Shown: positions 12,801-22,608 of the stretch, piece after piece
Layout of the letters: each line of letters begins with the position of its first letter
Numbering within the stretch: position 1 is the stretch's first letter
From: Eupeodes corollae
Taxonomy: Eukaryota > Arthropoda > Insecta > Diptera > Syrphidae
Assembly: GCF_945859685.1 (NCBI RefSeq)
Contig: NC_079149.1
Location: 38,591,136 to 38,655,135, forward strand
Length of the DNA: 64,000 nt
Reading direction: 5' to 3'
The notes under the pieces: model-generated
Seen by the model: only the letters and a program-made list of their open reading frames with translations
Databases searched by the model: none
Told to the model about the DNA's origin: nothing
Position numbers and translations under genes: made by a program

Positions 12801-14341
12801 GTTTTCATATAACCTTATAATGAAAAAGAAAATATTACTCTAGGTTAACATTTTAGCGCACAAACAAAATAACAGGACTTGATAACCAAAAACTGCTGTG
12901 CGTGGAATTGTATTGCTTTTCCCTTCATTTAATTCGTTATAAAAACAGTTTATAACAAATCAAGCAAGCATTAATTTGCCTCCTAAAAGGCTTCTTAATT
13001 CGAAAATACGTCAAATAAAATGAACTTCTGATGGTTGAATGACAATTATAAAATTTAAAAATCTTTTATTTTCTCAGGTTATTAAATCAAAATCAGAGGT
13101 TGCAGCTTTAAAAGACTTCCTTAACTGGCTGGAAATGTTGAACAAAAATAATCCAGACTCTGATGGCATAATTATGATCTATCACGAAGAAAGAAAATTC
13201 ATTCCGTACATGATTCTAGAGTCACTAAAAAAATACGATCTCCTGGAGAGATTCCAGAAAACGGTAAAGGCATTTGCAAATGGCTTTAATTTAGCCAAAA
13301 CAAATGTCACCATAGCAAATGAAGCCGGCAGTCCAATACAGTATTTGAGTTTGAAAAAACTCACAAAAGCCCTCTCAGGAGCTGGTGATAAAAACAACAA
13401 CAATGAGGATCAAGTCAGCTCCACTTCTTCGCCAAAGGCAGATAATTCAGGCGAATCAACTGTTTCACCAAAAACAGAAAATAAAAAACAGCGTAGGAAT
13501 CGTCGCCGATCGAACAGTGAATCGGATATATTCGATGGAAGCGCCAGTATTCGTGCCAAGATGACTTATAATGTCGCACTTCGTCTAACAAACAACCATA
13601 ATAACAATGGAAAAGCCTCAGAAGCTGAAAACATGCATGACATTATCACACAGTATGCACAACCTATCTCCTGTGATCTGGACGAATTGGAAAGTCAAAA
13701 TTTGATGCTAGAACGTCAGAATTCCTTCCGTCCGGTGTTTTTAAACTATTTCAAGGCAACACTTCAGCACCGTTTGCGTGCGGTCAAGTATCGCATCATT
13801 TTGGCTGAAAATGGTCATGACTTGAATAGTTTGAATACAATTTGGACAGAAAAACAGAAAGAAGGTCTCGCAGAAGTCATTCAAGCCATTGAGGACTTGA
13901 AACAAGAGGACAAGACAGATCTGATTGATTTGTTTGATAGTTTTTATGATCCAGCAAAAACAACAATCAAACCCTTGGTAAAAAATAACCGTAGAACTTC
14001 AAGGCGATCGGGTAAGTAAAGATTGAAGCTCAGCATCATAAAAGTCTAAAATTATTTTAATTCTATAAGGTCGCAATAAGGAAAATCAAGCTGGTGGTGA
14101 CTCCAACCATGGTTCTGGTAACAATAAGGCACAGCCTGACTCCACAACAAAAGATGGTTCTTCGCGAAAAGCCCCTCGATCACGCAGGCGTCCACGTTCG
14201 CGTAACAATACAAATGCCAACAATAATTTAAACGTAGCAAACACGCCGACTTCTCTTTCATCTGCAGACACACTCATCTATACGCCAGTTGCTGCAGTTG
14301 TTCCAGAAATCGCCAAGGTGCCTTTGGTTTCTAATTTGTAA
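3505..14341 (+). CDS. exu: Exuperantia, maternal mRNA localisation protein
   Basis: Coding exons are 3505-3609, 3707-3859, 13078-14011 and 14070-14341. All are bounded by GT/AG and stay in frame, giving 487 aa (the Drosophila melanogaster protein is about 530). The N-terminal half carries the hallmark segment LVGVDIDTTG, then IVQLAAYTP, MPYMNLNPA and FYRMLKSLQTF, and in exon 3 IMIYHEERKFIPYMILESL. This is the nuclease-like EXO domain of Exu. A Ser/Asn/Lys-rich linker follows, then LERQNSFRPVFLNYFK, the conserved block before the SAM-like RNA-binding region. The tail is Arg/Ser/Asn-rich. In flies Exu is a germline dimer lacking nuclease activity that binds and localises maternal mRNA such as bicoid; that role is family knowledge. 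The second intron is 9.2 kb and full of transposons. Confidence 0.95.
3860..4737. other. exu intron 2, 5' part, nothing recognised
   Basis: AT-rich intron sequence between the donor at 3860 and the Tc1 element. No coding motif or repeat pair was seen. Confidence 0.5.
4738..6350 (-). mobile_element. Tc1-like DNA transposon, degenerate, carrying a nested insert
   Basis: Inverted ends match: CACTAAGTTACAAAAAAAG at 4738 and, inverted, CACTGAAATGCAAAAAAAAG ending at 6350. TA lies outside the right end; the left flank has CA. On the minus strand a Tc1 transposase can be followed through several frameshifts: a helix-turn-helix region with VLQRLRDRHQTAVELS, then LFTDECRF (first D), HDNARPHNA (second D) and NPIEHVWDLLG (E). 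The DDE triad is still visible although the frame is broken. It sits in intron 2 of exu, opposite to the gene, and its 3' part is interrupted by a palindromic insert at about 4800-5302. Confidence 0.85.
4800..5302. repeat. Palindrome-rich MITE-like insert
   Basis: Both ends are rich in GCTCTGA/CTGAGC/GTTCAGA words in inverted arrangement. The left end reads CTTTTTTAGTTCAGAG and the right has GTTCAGAACTAAAAAAG, its approximate inverse. It has no coding potential and lies inside the Tc1 element, so it is the younger insertion. Exact limits and target duplication are unclear. Confidence 0.5.
6818..7232 (+). repeat. MITE family copy (GGGNAGGTTCAGA type), decayed
   Basis: It aligns, in opposite orientation, over most of its length with the better preserved copy at 60.68-61.19 kb. 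Shared landmarks are GTTCAGACAACATAAAG, GCTACAAGTC, CAGCTTTCAGTTGAATG and CATAGTTAGGGAGATTTTT. It is non-coding. Confidence 0.6.
7265..8410 (-). repeat. 1.1-kb dispersed repeat, copy 1
   Basis: It is an inverted copy of 40303-41385. The left end has CCCACACTGATAACTTCCCA and the right end CAATAACTTCCAATGGGAAG. The interior contains imperfect tandem units of roughly 170-180 bases with TTTTTACCAA and poly-T landmarks, then a conserved block with GCAATTTTCTTGAG and a TACG/CACG-rich stretch. No protein is coded. The ends and internal minisatellite suggest a non-autonomous transposon, class unresolved. Confidence 0.7.
8411..9059. other. exu intron 2 sequence, nothing recognised
   Basis: AT-rich intron between the 1.1-kb repeat and the Harbinger element. 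No open frame of note and no matching repeat seen. Confidence 0.45.
9337..9600 (+). pseudogene. Harbinger accessory MADF-domain protein, frameshifted
   Basis: The frame from about 9343 encodes LIIENSVEKLIEEVEKRPALY, the start of a MADF (Myb/SANT-like) DNA-binding domain. At a poly-A run near 9470 the frame shifts: LWEEVCEAVVLDWNRLSTEE, with the conserved Trp, continues in the next frame. In this superfamily the protein partners the transposase in binding the element ends. Confidence 0.75.
9643..10325 (-). pseudogene. Harbinger DDE transposase, broken
   Basis: The N-terminus reads RKIKKRFREYWVHPIL (from about 10270). A frameshift at an A/T run near 10160 precedes SFNELVKLIEP. The protein then jumps from PVEERLS directly to VGDEAFGL and ILRPYAKRNL, RRMVECTFGIL and KACCVLHNYAK. 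The second acidic residue (GDEAF) and the Glu (VECTFG) remain, but the segment with the first catalytic Asp is deleted. It ends in a Gly/Pro-rich tail near the (TTTA)n run. Confidence 0.85.
10803..12183 (-). mobile_element. hAT element (ZMYM/Tip100-like), degenerate
   Basis: The ends are CAGGGCCGG at 10803 and CCGGCCCTG ending at 12183, followed inwards by GCGCC-rich sequence with TGTGCA on both sides. That is the usual layout of this hAT group. On the minus strand, pieces of transposase remain: TRWESRLEAL near 11440, FWFDVLEKINKTSKYL near 11250, and LYADECPETILDPKKV near 11040. No clean 8-base target duplication was found. The element lies in intron 2 of exu. Confidence 0.7.
12275..12490 (-). 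repeat. Short deleted copy of the 1.1-kb repeat
   Basis: The two ends of the 7.3/40.3-kb family can be recognised: GATCCACACTGATAACTTT at about 12279 and CTCGGAAGTTAACGAG at about 12470. Only about 170 bases lie between them, so nearly all the interior is missing. Confidence 0.4.
12491..13077. other. exu intron 2, 3' end
   Basis: AT-rich intron sequence running up to the TTTTCTCAG acceptor of exon 3. Nothing else recognised. Confidence 0.5.
13078..14341 (+). CDS. exu: exu coding exons 3 and 4
   Basis: Exon 3 (13078-14011) opens after TTTTCTCAG, continues the EXO-like domain and contains the SAM-like region. It ends in phase 1 at CGATCGG/GTAAGT. Exon 4 (14070-14341) opens after TTCTATAAG and encodes a low-complexity basic tail (SRRRPRSR, then an Asn-rich run), ending SNL and a TAA. 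The linker and tail diverge strongly from Drosophila while the folded domains are conserved. Confidence 0.93.
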
Positions 14342-15435
14342 ACAAATAAGACTCAGTGAATTCATTGTTAAAGAATTCAACTGACTAAAACGTGCCTTTA
14401 GCAAACACAGAAACACTAAGTAGGATAAAACAAAAACACATTTTTTTACACAGCACAAAGATGTTGCATTTATTGCCAACATATCGATTACAGATTTTAC
14501 ATACTTTGATAGTATTTTTACTATAACCATGGAGTTCTTTAAACAATATTACAAAATAACTTTTTTTTTTCAAAAATCTTCTTTCAAACGCAGAGAATAT
14601 AAGAAAACAAAACTGAAGTGGAAAATTTAAACTAAAAACATGAATTTGATGGACTAATCAAATTCAAACAGATAAACTTATCACCCACTTATGGAATTGT
14701 TTCAAATCGTCGTCGTCATCGTAGTTAATGAAATTTTCAATTGTTTATTTGTAACTTTCGGATAAACCATAAATTATTCTATGTGGAAACGAAAGAAGAT
14801 CCATAAAACAAGAAAAAAAATATACAAAAATGAAGAAAAGAAAAATAACAAACAACAACAAAAAAAATAATGAATTAAAAAAACGTTATGATGCAGTTTT
14901 AGTTTGACTTAGCAGCTAAAATTTCATTTGGAAAACTGCCTTCGAAGTATGGTTCTATGAGTTTCTATTTTTTTGTTTGTCCTTCTAGTGTCCAGTCTAG
15001 TGGGCATTGGATTATTGAATTATTGAATAATTAACCTTTTTGTAGCAAAAAAAAATGCCTTATTAATGAATTATAAACAAAAATATTATTTTTGTTGGAA
15101 AATATTAGAATACATGCCACAAATGGTAAATAGTAAAACTTAAAAATAAGTATAGCTCACGCGCATAGAACCAACTAGTAGTCTGGCAATATTAATATTA
15201 TTGATTTAAAAAAACTAGCATAACTATCATATTCTTACATCTCTTACTGTTGATCGATGTAATTTGAGTTATTATAATCTTTTATTTTTTTTTTTGAATA
15301 GTGCAATTAATGCAAATATGCATTTGCTTTCCATTGTTATCAATTAAAAAAATGTTTTTTTTTTCTTTATATACACACATATATAATATATATAATATAT
15401 TTTGTTTAGAAATAATAAATTGTTGAATTGAGTCT
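14342..15435 (+). other. exu: exu 3'UTR region with candidate poly(A) signal
   Basis: About 1.1 kb of AT-rich sequence follows the exu stop. An AATAAA at 15414-15419 is followed within about 25 bases by a GT-rich run (GATTGTGTTTG), a reasonable cleavage context. Dinucleotide AT repeats lie just upstream (about 15368-15402). Earlier AATAAA-like words also occur, so the end is only a proposal. Confidence 0.4.
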
Positions 15436-15554
15436 AAGATTGTGTTTGAATTTATTTGACATTTTGAAAAAACTTAAATAAGTCATTTTTTTCTTGAAAA
15501 TTTATTCATAAATAAATTTTATTCTTAAAAAACTTGAGACCATAGATGTCAAAA

Positions 15555-16012
15555 GGGATATATTACCCTTATTATGTAGACACAGTGTAAGCACTAGGAA
15601 AGGGAGAGAGGGGTTGAAAGGAGATGTCGGTGCACATTGGTTTTAAAGTCCTGAATATTGCAATAGCTGGGAAAGACAGAGTGTGGCAAGGCATTCCACA
15701 TTCGCATAGTACGGCTAAAGAACGAATCGTTGTACTTGACAGTACGACCGAAGATGGGCTCGAGGGTATATTGATGAGCATTCCTAGAAGCGCGAGTATT
15801 ACGGTTGAACTGTTTAAGGGGAGGAATGCAGCTGGCTATTTCTCTAGAGCATAAACCATTAAAATAACGGTAAAATAGGGTGAGACAAGAAACATTTCGA
15901 GGATGTTCAAGTGACGTAAATGATCTTGGATGGTAATAGCACCAATCAATCTAAATGCTCTACGTTCAAAACTATCCAAGAGACTTAAGTAAGTTGCAGG
16001 AGCACCAGGGGT
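15555..16012 (-). mobile_element. 3' fragment of a Jockey-type LINE
   Basis: On the minus strand it is homologous to the end of the LINE at 16.7-18.7 kb, with closely matching text for FNRNTRASRNAHQ, FFSRT-RxWNALP and the 3' end after the stop. It ends abruptly at 16012, where a MITE begins. Confidence 0.75.
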
Positions 16013-16492
16013 GGAATCGGCTAAGGTGATTGTTGACTATCAATTTTTTGATAGCTAAATTGACCATCATTTTCATTCCGTCTGTGTAAGATGATTCAAC
16101 TCAATTCAATTCGATTGAACAATTTCAGATTCAAATTGTCAAAATTCGGTGTTGCCTTGGTGAAATTTTAAATTGATTCTTATAAAATATCTAAATAAAA
16201 GTTTCAAATTGTCTGATTTTGAATAAAATTCTTACTTTTCTTGCTTTTATTCGAATGTCGTAAGCAACAGGAATGTGTTTTTTAAAAGAAACAAAGTGAA
16301 CTAAGAAAATTTTCCAGTCGTTTGTGTAAGCGTCTGGTAGCTCTATTCGGGATAAACAAATTTGTTTGAAAACGACTATCACATTTGTATGTGATAGCTT
16401 TTTAGGTATCAATTTGACTATCACCTTATGTAGATCAAATTCGATCATTTTGATTGTCATTTATCAACAATCACCTTAGCCGATTCCACCAC
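16012..16492. repeat. MITE with long terminal inverted repeats
   Basis: GGTGGAATCGGCTAAGGTGA at 16012 and its inverse ending at 16492 form the ends. The inner parts also pair loosely (GTGATAGTCAAATTGA and TAGCTAAATTGACCATCA). No protein is coded. No clear target duplication was found. Confidence 0.65.
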
Positions 16493-16689
16493 AGTGTACT
16501 TACATTTATGAACGCAAAACGTGCATTACTGATGCATTTTTACATTAATGAACTTACCCGTGGTTATCTTTTCGACCTCATAATAGCAAAAATTACCATA
16601 TTCGATCGGCTACCGCTTTTGCTGATATCTCTAGGTCCAAAAGTGTAATAGTAAAATATAAATTTCAAATTACATTACACATTTCAGCA

Positions 16690-18740
16690 GGTGTTTGGAA
16701 AACTCTTATTGATTTTTATGTCACTTGTTTTATTTGTTTTTAATTTTGCTTAGTTAAAAATCAGATTTTCCAACCTCGAGCGCCTGAATGCAAAATTTCC
16801 AAAAATCAGAAAAACACGTTTTTTCTCTTATTCATGTTTTTTACCCTGAATGTATTTTTTCTTACATAAAACCATGTTCTACGATTTTAAGACAAATTGA
16901 ATATAACCCAACTAAGGAAAACCGGACAAAATTTAAACAAGCCTGGAAGGCCTGCAACGCCTATATTCAAAGAACCAAAGTAGTACTTTTACATGACCAA
17001 AAATTACATCGAAAAATACTGGAATGTTCCAAAGGCAGCAGGAATTTTTGTTCATTTGTAAAAAACATGAGGAATTCTTCCTCTTCCTACGCTTGTTGTC
17101 AATGACACTCCTTTCTATTGATAAAGCCAACTTATTTGCAAGGCAGTTCCCTGAAAATTCCACCTTACCAGATAGTGTCATAACTAGCCCAGTTCCCGAA
17201 CGGGTAATCGATTCTATGGGACCAATCTTTTTTCGTACTCGAACTGTGGTGGGAGTTCTTAAAGATCTCAACACTGCGTAAGCTTTTCCATCTATCCTAT
17301 TCTTCGGGGATCGTTCCGAGTAGTTGAAAAACTGCATTTGTTCAGCAAATCCCAAAAAAGGCGAATCTTCTTCTCCCACAAATTACCGACCGATAGCACT
17401 AACGTCCCTTCTTTCTAAGGGCATGGAAACGTTGATTAATTATCAGCTTAAGAAATATCTTGAGGAACGGAAGCTTCTTAATGACCGGCAATACGGCTTT
17501 TGTAGGAATAGGTCCACTGGTGATCTCATGGTTCATCTCACCGAACAGTGGAACAAATCTTTACACCGTTTTCGAGAAAGTAAGATTATTCCTCTCGATA
17601 TTTCAAAAGCATTTGATAAAGTCTGGCTTTTGGAATTGACGAATCTCTTCTTGGTTGGATTGGAAATTTTCTCTTGATTCTTTTAATACAAGTTGCTTTG
17701 GAAGGATTCAATTCTGAAACTCATAAAATAAATGCTGGTGTGCCCCAGGGATCCGTTTTGTCTCCGACCCTCTTCCTCATTTTTATAAATGATCCAATAC
17801 ATTGTTTCGTTAACGATAGCACTCTTAGCTTTTCATATTCGTTTCCAGACTCACAACCCTCCTCTTCGGATGTGGAACTGCAACGGCAAAATATGATTAG
17901 CTCATTAAATTCCGACCTATACAGCATTGTACAATTGGGCACAAAAAATCGTGTGGAATTAGTTGCTTTGAAAACGAAATTCTGCATTACATCGTCAAAG
18001 CGAGATAAACCCTCTTTGCCACTATCTATGAGTGGCATTTGCATCAACGAAACGGAAAATCTTGACATCCTCGGAATGTGAATCAGTAACCACCTTTTAT
18101 GGAGCGATCACATACGCGATGTTGCCAAAAATGTCGCAAGATGTCTAGGTTTTTTTAAACGTTGCAAGAAATTTGTCTCTCCTTCTGATCTAGCTACAAT
18201 CTACAAAACCTATATACGTCCGAAACTTGAATATAACTCTCATCTCTGGGCTGGTGCTCCACTAACTTATTTAAGCCTCTTGGACAGTATTCAAAAAAGA
18301 GCTTTTAAAATAATTGGTGACATTAAAATCATCAACTCGTTTACATACCTCGAACATCGACACAAGGTTTCTTGCCTCACCCTTTCTTACCGTTATTTTA
18401 ACGGACTATGCTCTAGTGAAATAGCCAGTTGCATTCCTCCCCTTAAACAATTGAACCGTAATACCCGTGCTTCTAGGAACGCCCATCAGTTTACCCTTGA
18501 GCCCAACTTTGGCCGTACTATGAAGTATAGAGATTCTTTTTTTAGCCGTACTTTGCGAATATGGAATGCCTTGCCACGCTCTATCTTTCCCTGTCATTGC
18601 AATGTTCAGAAATTTAAAACCAATGCACACCGAGACCTCCTATCCAACCCTTCCCTCTTTTCCTAATGCTCACTCTGTGTCTTTGGCATATTAAAGGTAT
18701 ACAAAACCCTTTTAGTGTTCGCCAATTAAAAAAAAAATGA
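16690..18740 (+). mobile_element. Jockey-type LINE, 5'-truncated and dead
   Basis: Reverse transcriptase blocks can be followed through several frames: TNYRPIALTSL (about 17380), YGFCRNRSTGDLM, ISKAFDKVW, NAGVPQGSVLSP (about 17730), and the C-terminal WxGAPLTYLSLLDSIQKRAFKIIG. The polymerase box reads FVND instead of F/Y-A-D-D, so a catalytic Asp is lost. No RNase H domain is seen. The last 128 codons (18280-18663) are open and end at a TAA. Related 3' fragments lie at 15.6 kb (-) and 39.1 kb (+). Confidence 0.85.
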
Positions 18741-19145
18741 TGACTACAAATGAAATACACAACATTTTGTTAGTATTTGTTTGTGGCATTCAAAAACACC
18801 AAATTTGTGCTTATAAACAATTCGTCTGAATAGGTACACAAATTAATTTATGGAAGTTTGTGTACTATTTATGTACTCACATCATTTGTGCGTATTGAAA
18901 ATAACTGCAAGTATAAATTTTGTTTGTTTTCATAAATAAAATCATTTAAACTTGGCAAGAATTAGAACAAATAAAATATAGGGTCCGCCAAATAACTTTT
19001 TTTTTAAATTCGTTAAAAAAAAATTCGTTCAACATGGTCCGATCGTCATTGACTTTAACGGCTACATGACCCAAGTGTTACCATTCACGAAATAAGCACT
19101 AGTTGAAAAAAACGTTAGATGGCAGACCTATATAAGGATATTTAG

Positions 19146-21534
19146 TGTAATGACTATTACACCAATAAAACAATTAGGATTTAGTCGAAGACTAATAAAT
19201 AATATATCTTTTATTAAAATTACTAAAAGGAAAAGTAATATAAACTTTACGAAGGCGCACACTGAACTGAGCTAATAAATTTGTCGTGGCAACAGAATCT
19301 GTTTTCTCTTTCTTATTTTTGGCGCTGCTACTTTTGTGGCATGTTGATGTGTTGGTAATGTTTGCGACACTGATGGAGTTGCCACATCTACTCCCCCACC
19401 AGTGACAATATCACAATTGTTATTGTCTTTCTTTTTATATTTGAGGATTTTGCTGGAGATGGAGATTTCAATGCTTCTTCGTCTTGTTGCTGCTGTGAGT
19501 TTTGACTGAATTCTGGAGATCTTTGAAACTCAAATTGATGCTGCTGGCTCTGGCTGGGTTCTGGTGTTCTTGGAAGCTCGAGTGTTTGCTGCTGGCTGGA
19601 TTCCTCATTTGGCACATTGATTTCAGTTGGTCTTTCTTCTTGAGCAATAAATGCAGGCTTAAGTCGATCCACTGACACGTTAGCATCTTTATTATTCATT
19701 CGAATAGTGAAGAGACAGTCCGATAATCTTTCGAGTAACTCGAATGGTCCAGTGTAAGGAGGCTCCAATGGCTTTCTTACAGCGTCGGTTCCATAGAGGA
19801 AATATATTATGATATATGTATATGGGTGATCTAAAAGTGCTGCTTCGCCCAGACTTGCTCTACATTTATCGAACATTAGTTTTGTTGCTTCTGTCCAAGG
19901 TACTTTTCGTTTGTCATTTTTCTTGGAGTTTTTTAGAAATTCGTTGAGTAGAACTTGTAGATCTGCTGCGTGTGGTATGCAGCGCCTATACTATTGATGA
20001 TACCCAAGAATCGCCTTAGTTGACAAATAGTTTCAGGCCGCTCGTAGTTGATAATGGCGGAGACACGCTCTGGCGGTGGTTTGCACCCATCCTTGTTGAT
20101 AACATAACCAAGAAACTTGACTTCTGCCATTCCGAACTGGCATTTATTGACATTGATGGTAAAAAAAATGTTGCCTTAAAATTGTGAAGACAGCTTGAAG
20201 ATGCTTAAGATGTTGCTCCGAAGATTCAGACATTATGATAATATCGTCTATATAACAGAATACAAATTGCATACCTCTGAAGATGGAGTCCATAAACCTC
20301 TGGAATGTTTGTGAGGCATTCCGCAGACCGAAGGGCATGAATAGGTATTCAAAAAAGCCAAACGGGGTGCAAACAGCTGTTTTTTTAATGTCGTGAGCAA
20401 TTGGATATCGATCAGGTGTAGTTTGTGGATTTAAACGCCTGTAGTCCCCACAGGCTCGCCAACCATCATTTTTCTTGGCTACCATGTGCAGTGGGCTGGC
20501 CCATGGACTTTTGTAGGGTCGGCAGATACCTTTTTCGATGAGAAAATCCAATTCAGTTTTTGCGGCTGTCAGTTTAGCTCCTGAAAGGCGTCTGAAACGA
20601 CTTGCAACTGGTGGGCCTTTTATTTCGATATAGTGGCATACAGAAAGGTCCATATTTGTTTTAGGCTGTGTTGAGGTGGTAGTGACATCGATGTACTCTT
20701 TGAGTAGGTTTTGGTACTCATCCCTTTGTACTGCTCCAACACTTAAAGTTGATATTCCAAACTCTTTTACCTCTGTCATTTTTCACTTGTCATGAGATTT
20801 GTTATTGCATCTATAAGACATTTTTGTGTGAGGTCAATGACAAGATGGTAATGCTGGAGGAAATCTGCACCAATTATTGATGACTGAACATCAGCTTAAA
20901 TGAAAGACCACTTGAACTCTCTCCGCAGGCCAAGGCTGAGTTTAAGGATGTGATAGCCGAAATTTTTGATTTCAGTTTTATTAGCTGCGTATAATTTAAG
21001 ATCTGCACTAACTAGGCGTTGGTTAATTTTTGAGATGGGAATGACTGAAACTACTGATCCAGAATCTATAAGAAAGTGGGTGTTTGCTCCTTTATCGAAA
21101 ATGTGCAGACGGGGTTCTTTACTGAAGCTGCTGTTGTTGTTGAAGGTGCTGTCGCCAACCGTCTGAACTGACGACAGCTCAGTTAGTTTCCCTGGTTGTT
21201 GTTGTTGTTGAAGGAGCACGAACCCTCACAATTTCTTGCATTGTGAGACCATCGCTTGTGATAAAAGCATAACTTTTGACCATCTTTGTCTCTGCTGGAA
21301 GAACGACCTCGATTTTGGAACTTGCTTCTAGATTTAGATCTCGGTCGTTCATACCTTTTCATAGCATGAATTTGCTCTGAGAGCTCTTTGACCGTGCGGC
21401 AGAGTTCTGTGTAGCTCATATGATCTTCTTGAGATACTGCTTGAATTGACTGTCAGATGTCTTCGCTTCGTTGTTTTAAGTAGAAATTGATTCAACTGAT
21501 GTCTCTCTAAAAAATAGACAGACCATTTCGACAA
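19146..21534 (-). mobile_element. Gypsy-type LTR retrotransposon, deleted and broken
   Basis: From right to left on the minus strand: a Gag end with a zinc-knuckle-like CFYHKRWSHNARNC (about 21260), an aspartic protease FLIDSGSVVSVIP (about 21060), a reverse transcriptase with KSPWASPLHMVAKK, FGLRNASQTFQRF and the YIDD box (about 20250), and the tether KFLGYVINKDG. About 25 residues are missing inside the RT before KTAVCTPFG. RNase H and integrase are absent: the text jumps from GEAALLDHP to a GPY/F-like GPFELLERL. A purine tract (GGTGGGGGAG) ends at 19391, and a candidate 3' LTR (TG...CA) spans about 19386-19146. No second LTR was found. Confidence 0.85.
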
Positions 21535-22440
21535 GTTCCACTAAAACAACGCACATAAGATTCAAATGGACATTATATCTTTTTCCAGAAACAATCAAAT
21601 CTACGTGAAAATGAGAATAAACTACCGGAAATCGTGCGAGCTTACCTTAAGTTTCATAAATATCGACCATGCAAAAAAACTCATTGTAATAAATTAAATA
21701 TACAAAATAAAAATTACCAACAACAAAATGATACTTGTATCTATTCATTTTAAGCTAACTAATTAATTTTCAAAAATCTTCACAAAACTTCTATCAATTT
21801 GAAATTTAACGGAAATTCCGTATTTTGTCTTTATTTAGAATTCACGTCCGGTTCAGATTTAAAATAATAATGTACTAGAATAATTCTACCTTCAATTCCG
21901 CTAGCAAACAGCTGACAAACCAACCGCGTACTTGTTGCTGAAATACATTAAAACAAAAACAAAAAACCAAAAACAAAACAATAACAACGAAAGAAAACCA
22001 CAAAGGAAAATGTCAAAAAAATACCATACCAAATTTTCCTCTACCTTCAAAAAGAAATTCAAAATCAAATGTCATTTCGCATCCACTTGTCAGTGTAGTG
22101 TGGATGTTGAACTCGAAGAAAATTTTTCAATATTTTTAATTTTTGTTAAGTCGGAAAAACTTATTCTCAAATTCGCAAAGTAATTTATTAACACGTTTCG
22201 TTAAGAATTTGTTACAATTCACACAACAACGTTCTAAGTGAATTAGATAGAAAAATACGGTATATTGTAGTTCATCATCATATTGAGTTGAGAAAAGTCT
22301 TATTGAAATTATTATAAGCTCCCTAAAGGAAAAATAGTTGCTAGAAGATAAAAAGTGCAATTGCTTTTTAAAGTGCGTTGTATAATCCCCAAATTGTTCC
22401 AAATAAATCAATCAAAATTCAGCAAATCGAGGAATTCGTC
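21535..22440. other. FEM1B upstream region / 5'UTR
   Basis: No TE motif is visible. An open stretch at 21932-22183 is Lys/Asn-rich with no recognisable domain and is more likely untranslated. The FEM1B transcription start probably lies here, but no core promoter element is decisive. Confidence 0.35.
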
Positions 22441-22608
22441 ATGGAGGACCTCCTGGATGATTGCCAGGAGGCATTCCCTGACGAGAAAATCCCCGGGAAC
22501 ATCCTAACAAAGATCTACTTTGCTGCAAAAATGAATCTGGCCAAAACACTGGTTGCAGCATTAAACGATCTACCCTCGCGGGAACTGTGCAATTATTTGT
22601 TGAATGTG
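22441..22608 (+). CDS. FEM1B coding exon 1, isolated
   Basis: 56 codons from an ATG (context TTCGTCATGG; no upstream in-frame ATG) to AATGTG/GTAAGT, phase 0. The piece TKIYFAAKMNLAKTLVAAL followed by LCNYLLN matches the first helices of FEM1B, before its first complete ankyrin repeat. Joined to the exon at 49258 it gives the continuous FEM1B start (NV/KFEEKDGQSVTPLVLAA). The intron is 26,649 bases, so standard gene finders may drop this exon. Confidence 0.88.

Noticed and set aside
21932..22183. 83-codon Lys/Asn-rich frame upstream of FEM1B
   Set aside because: Low-complexity translation of A-rich sequence with no recognisable family; more likely 5'UTR or intergenic.
22378..22440. Upstream extension of FEM1B exon 1
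   Set aside because: The frame is open but has no ATG before 22441 and does not resemble the FEM1B N-terminus.
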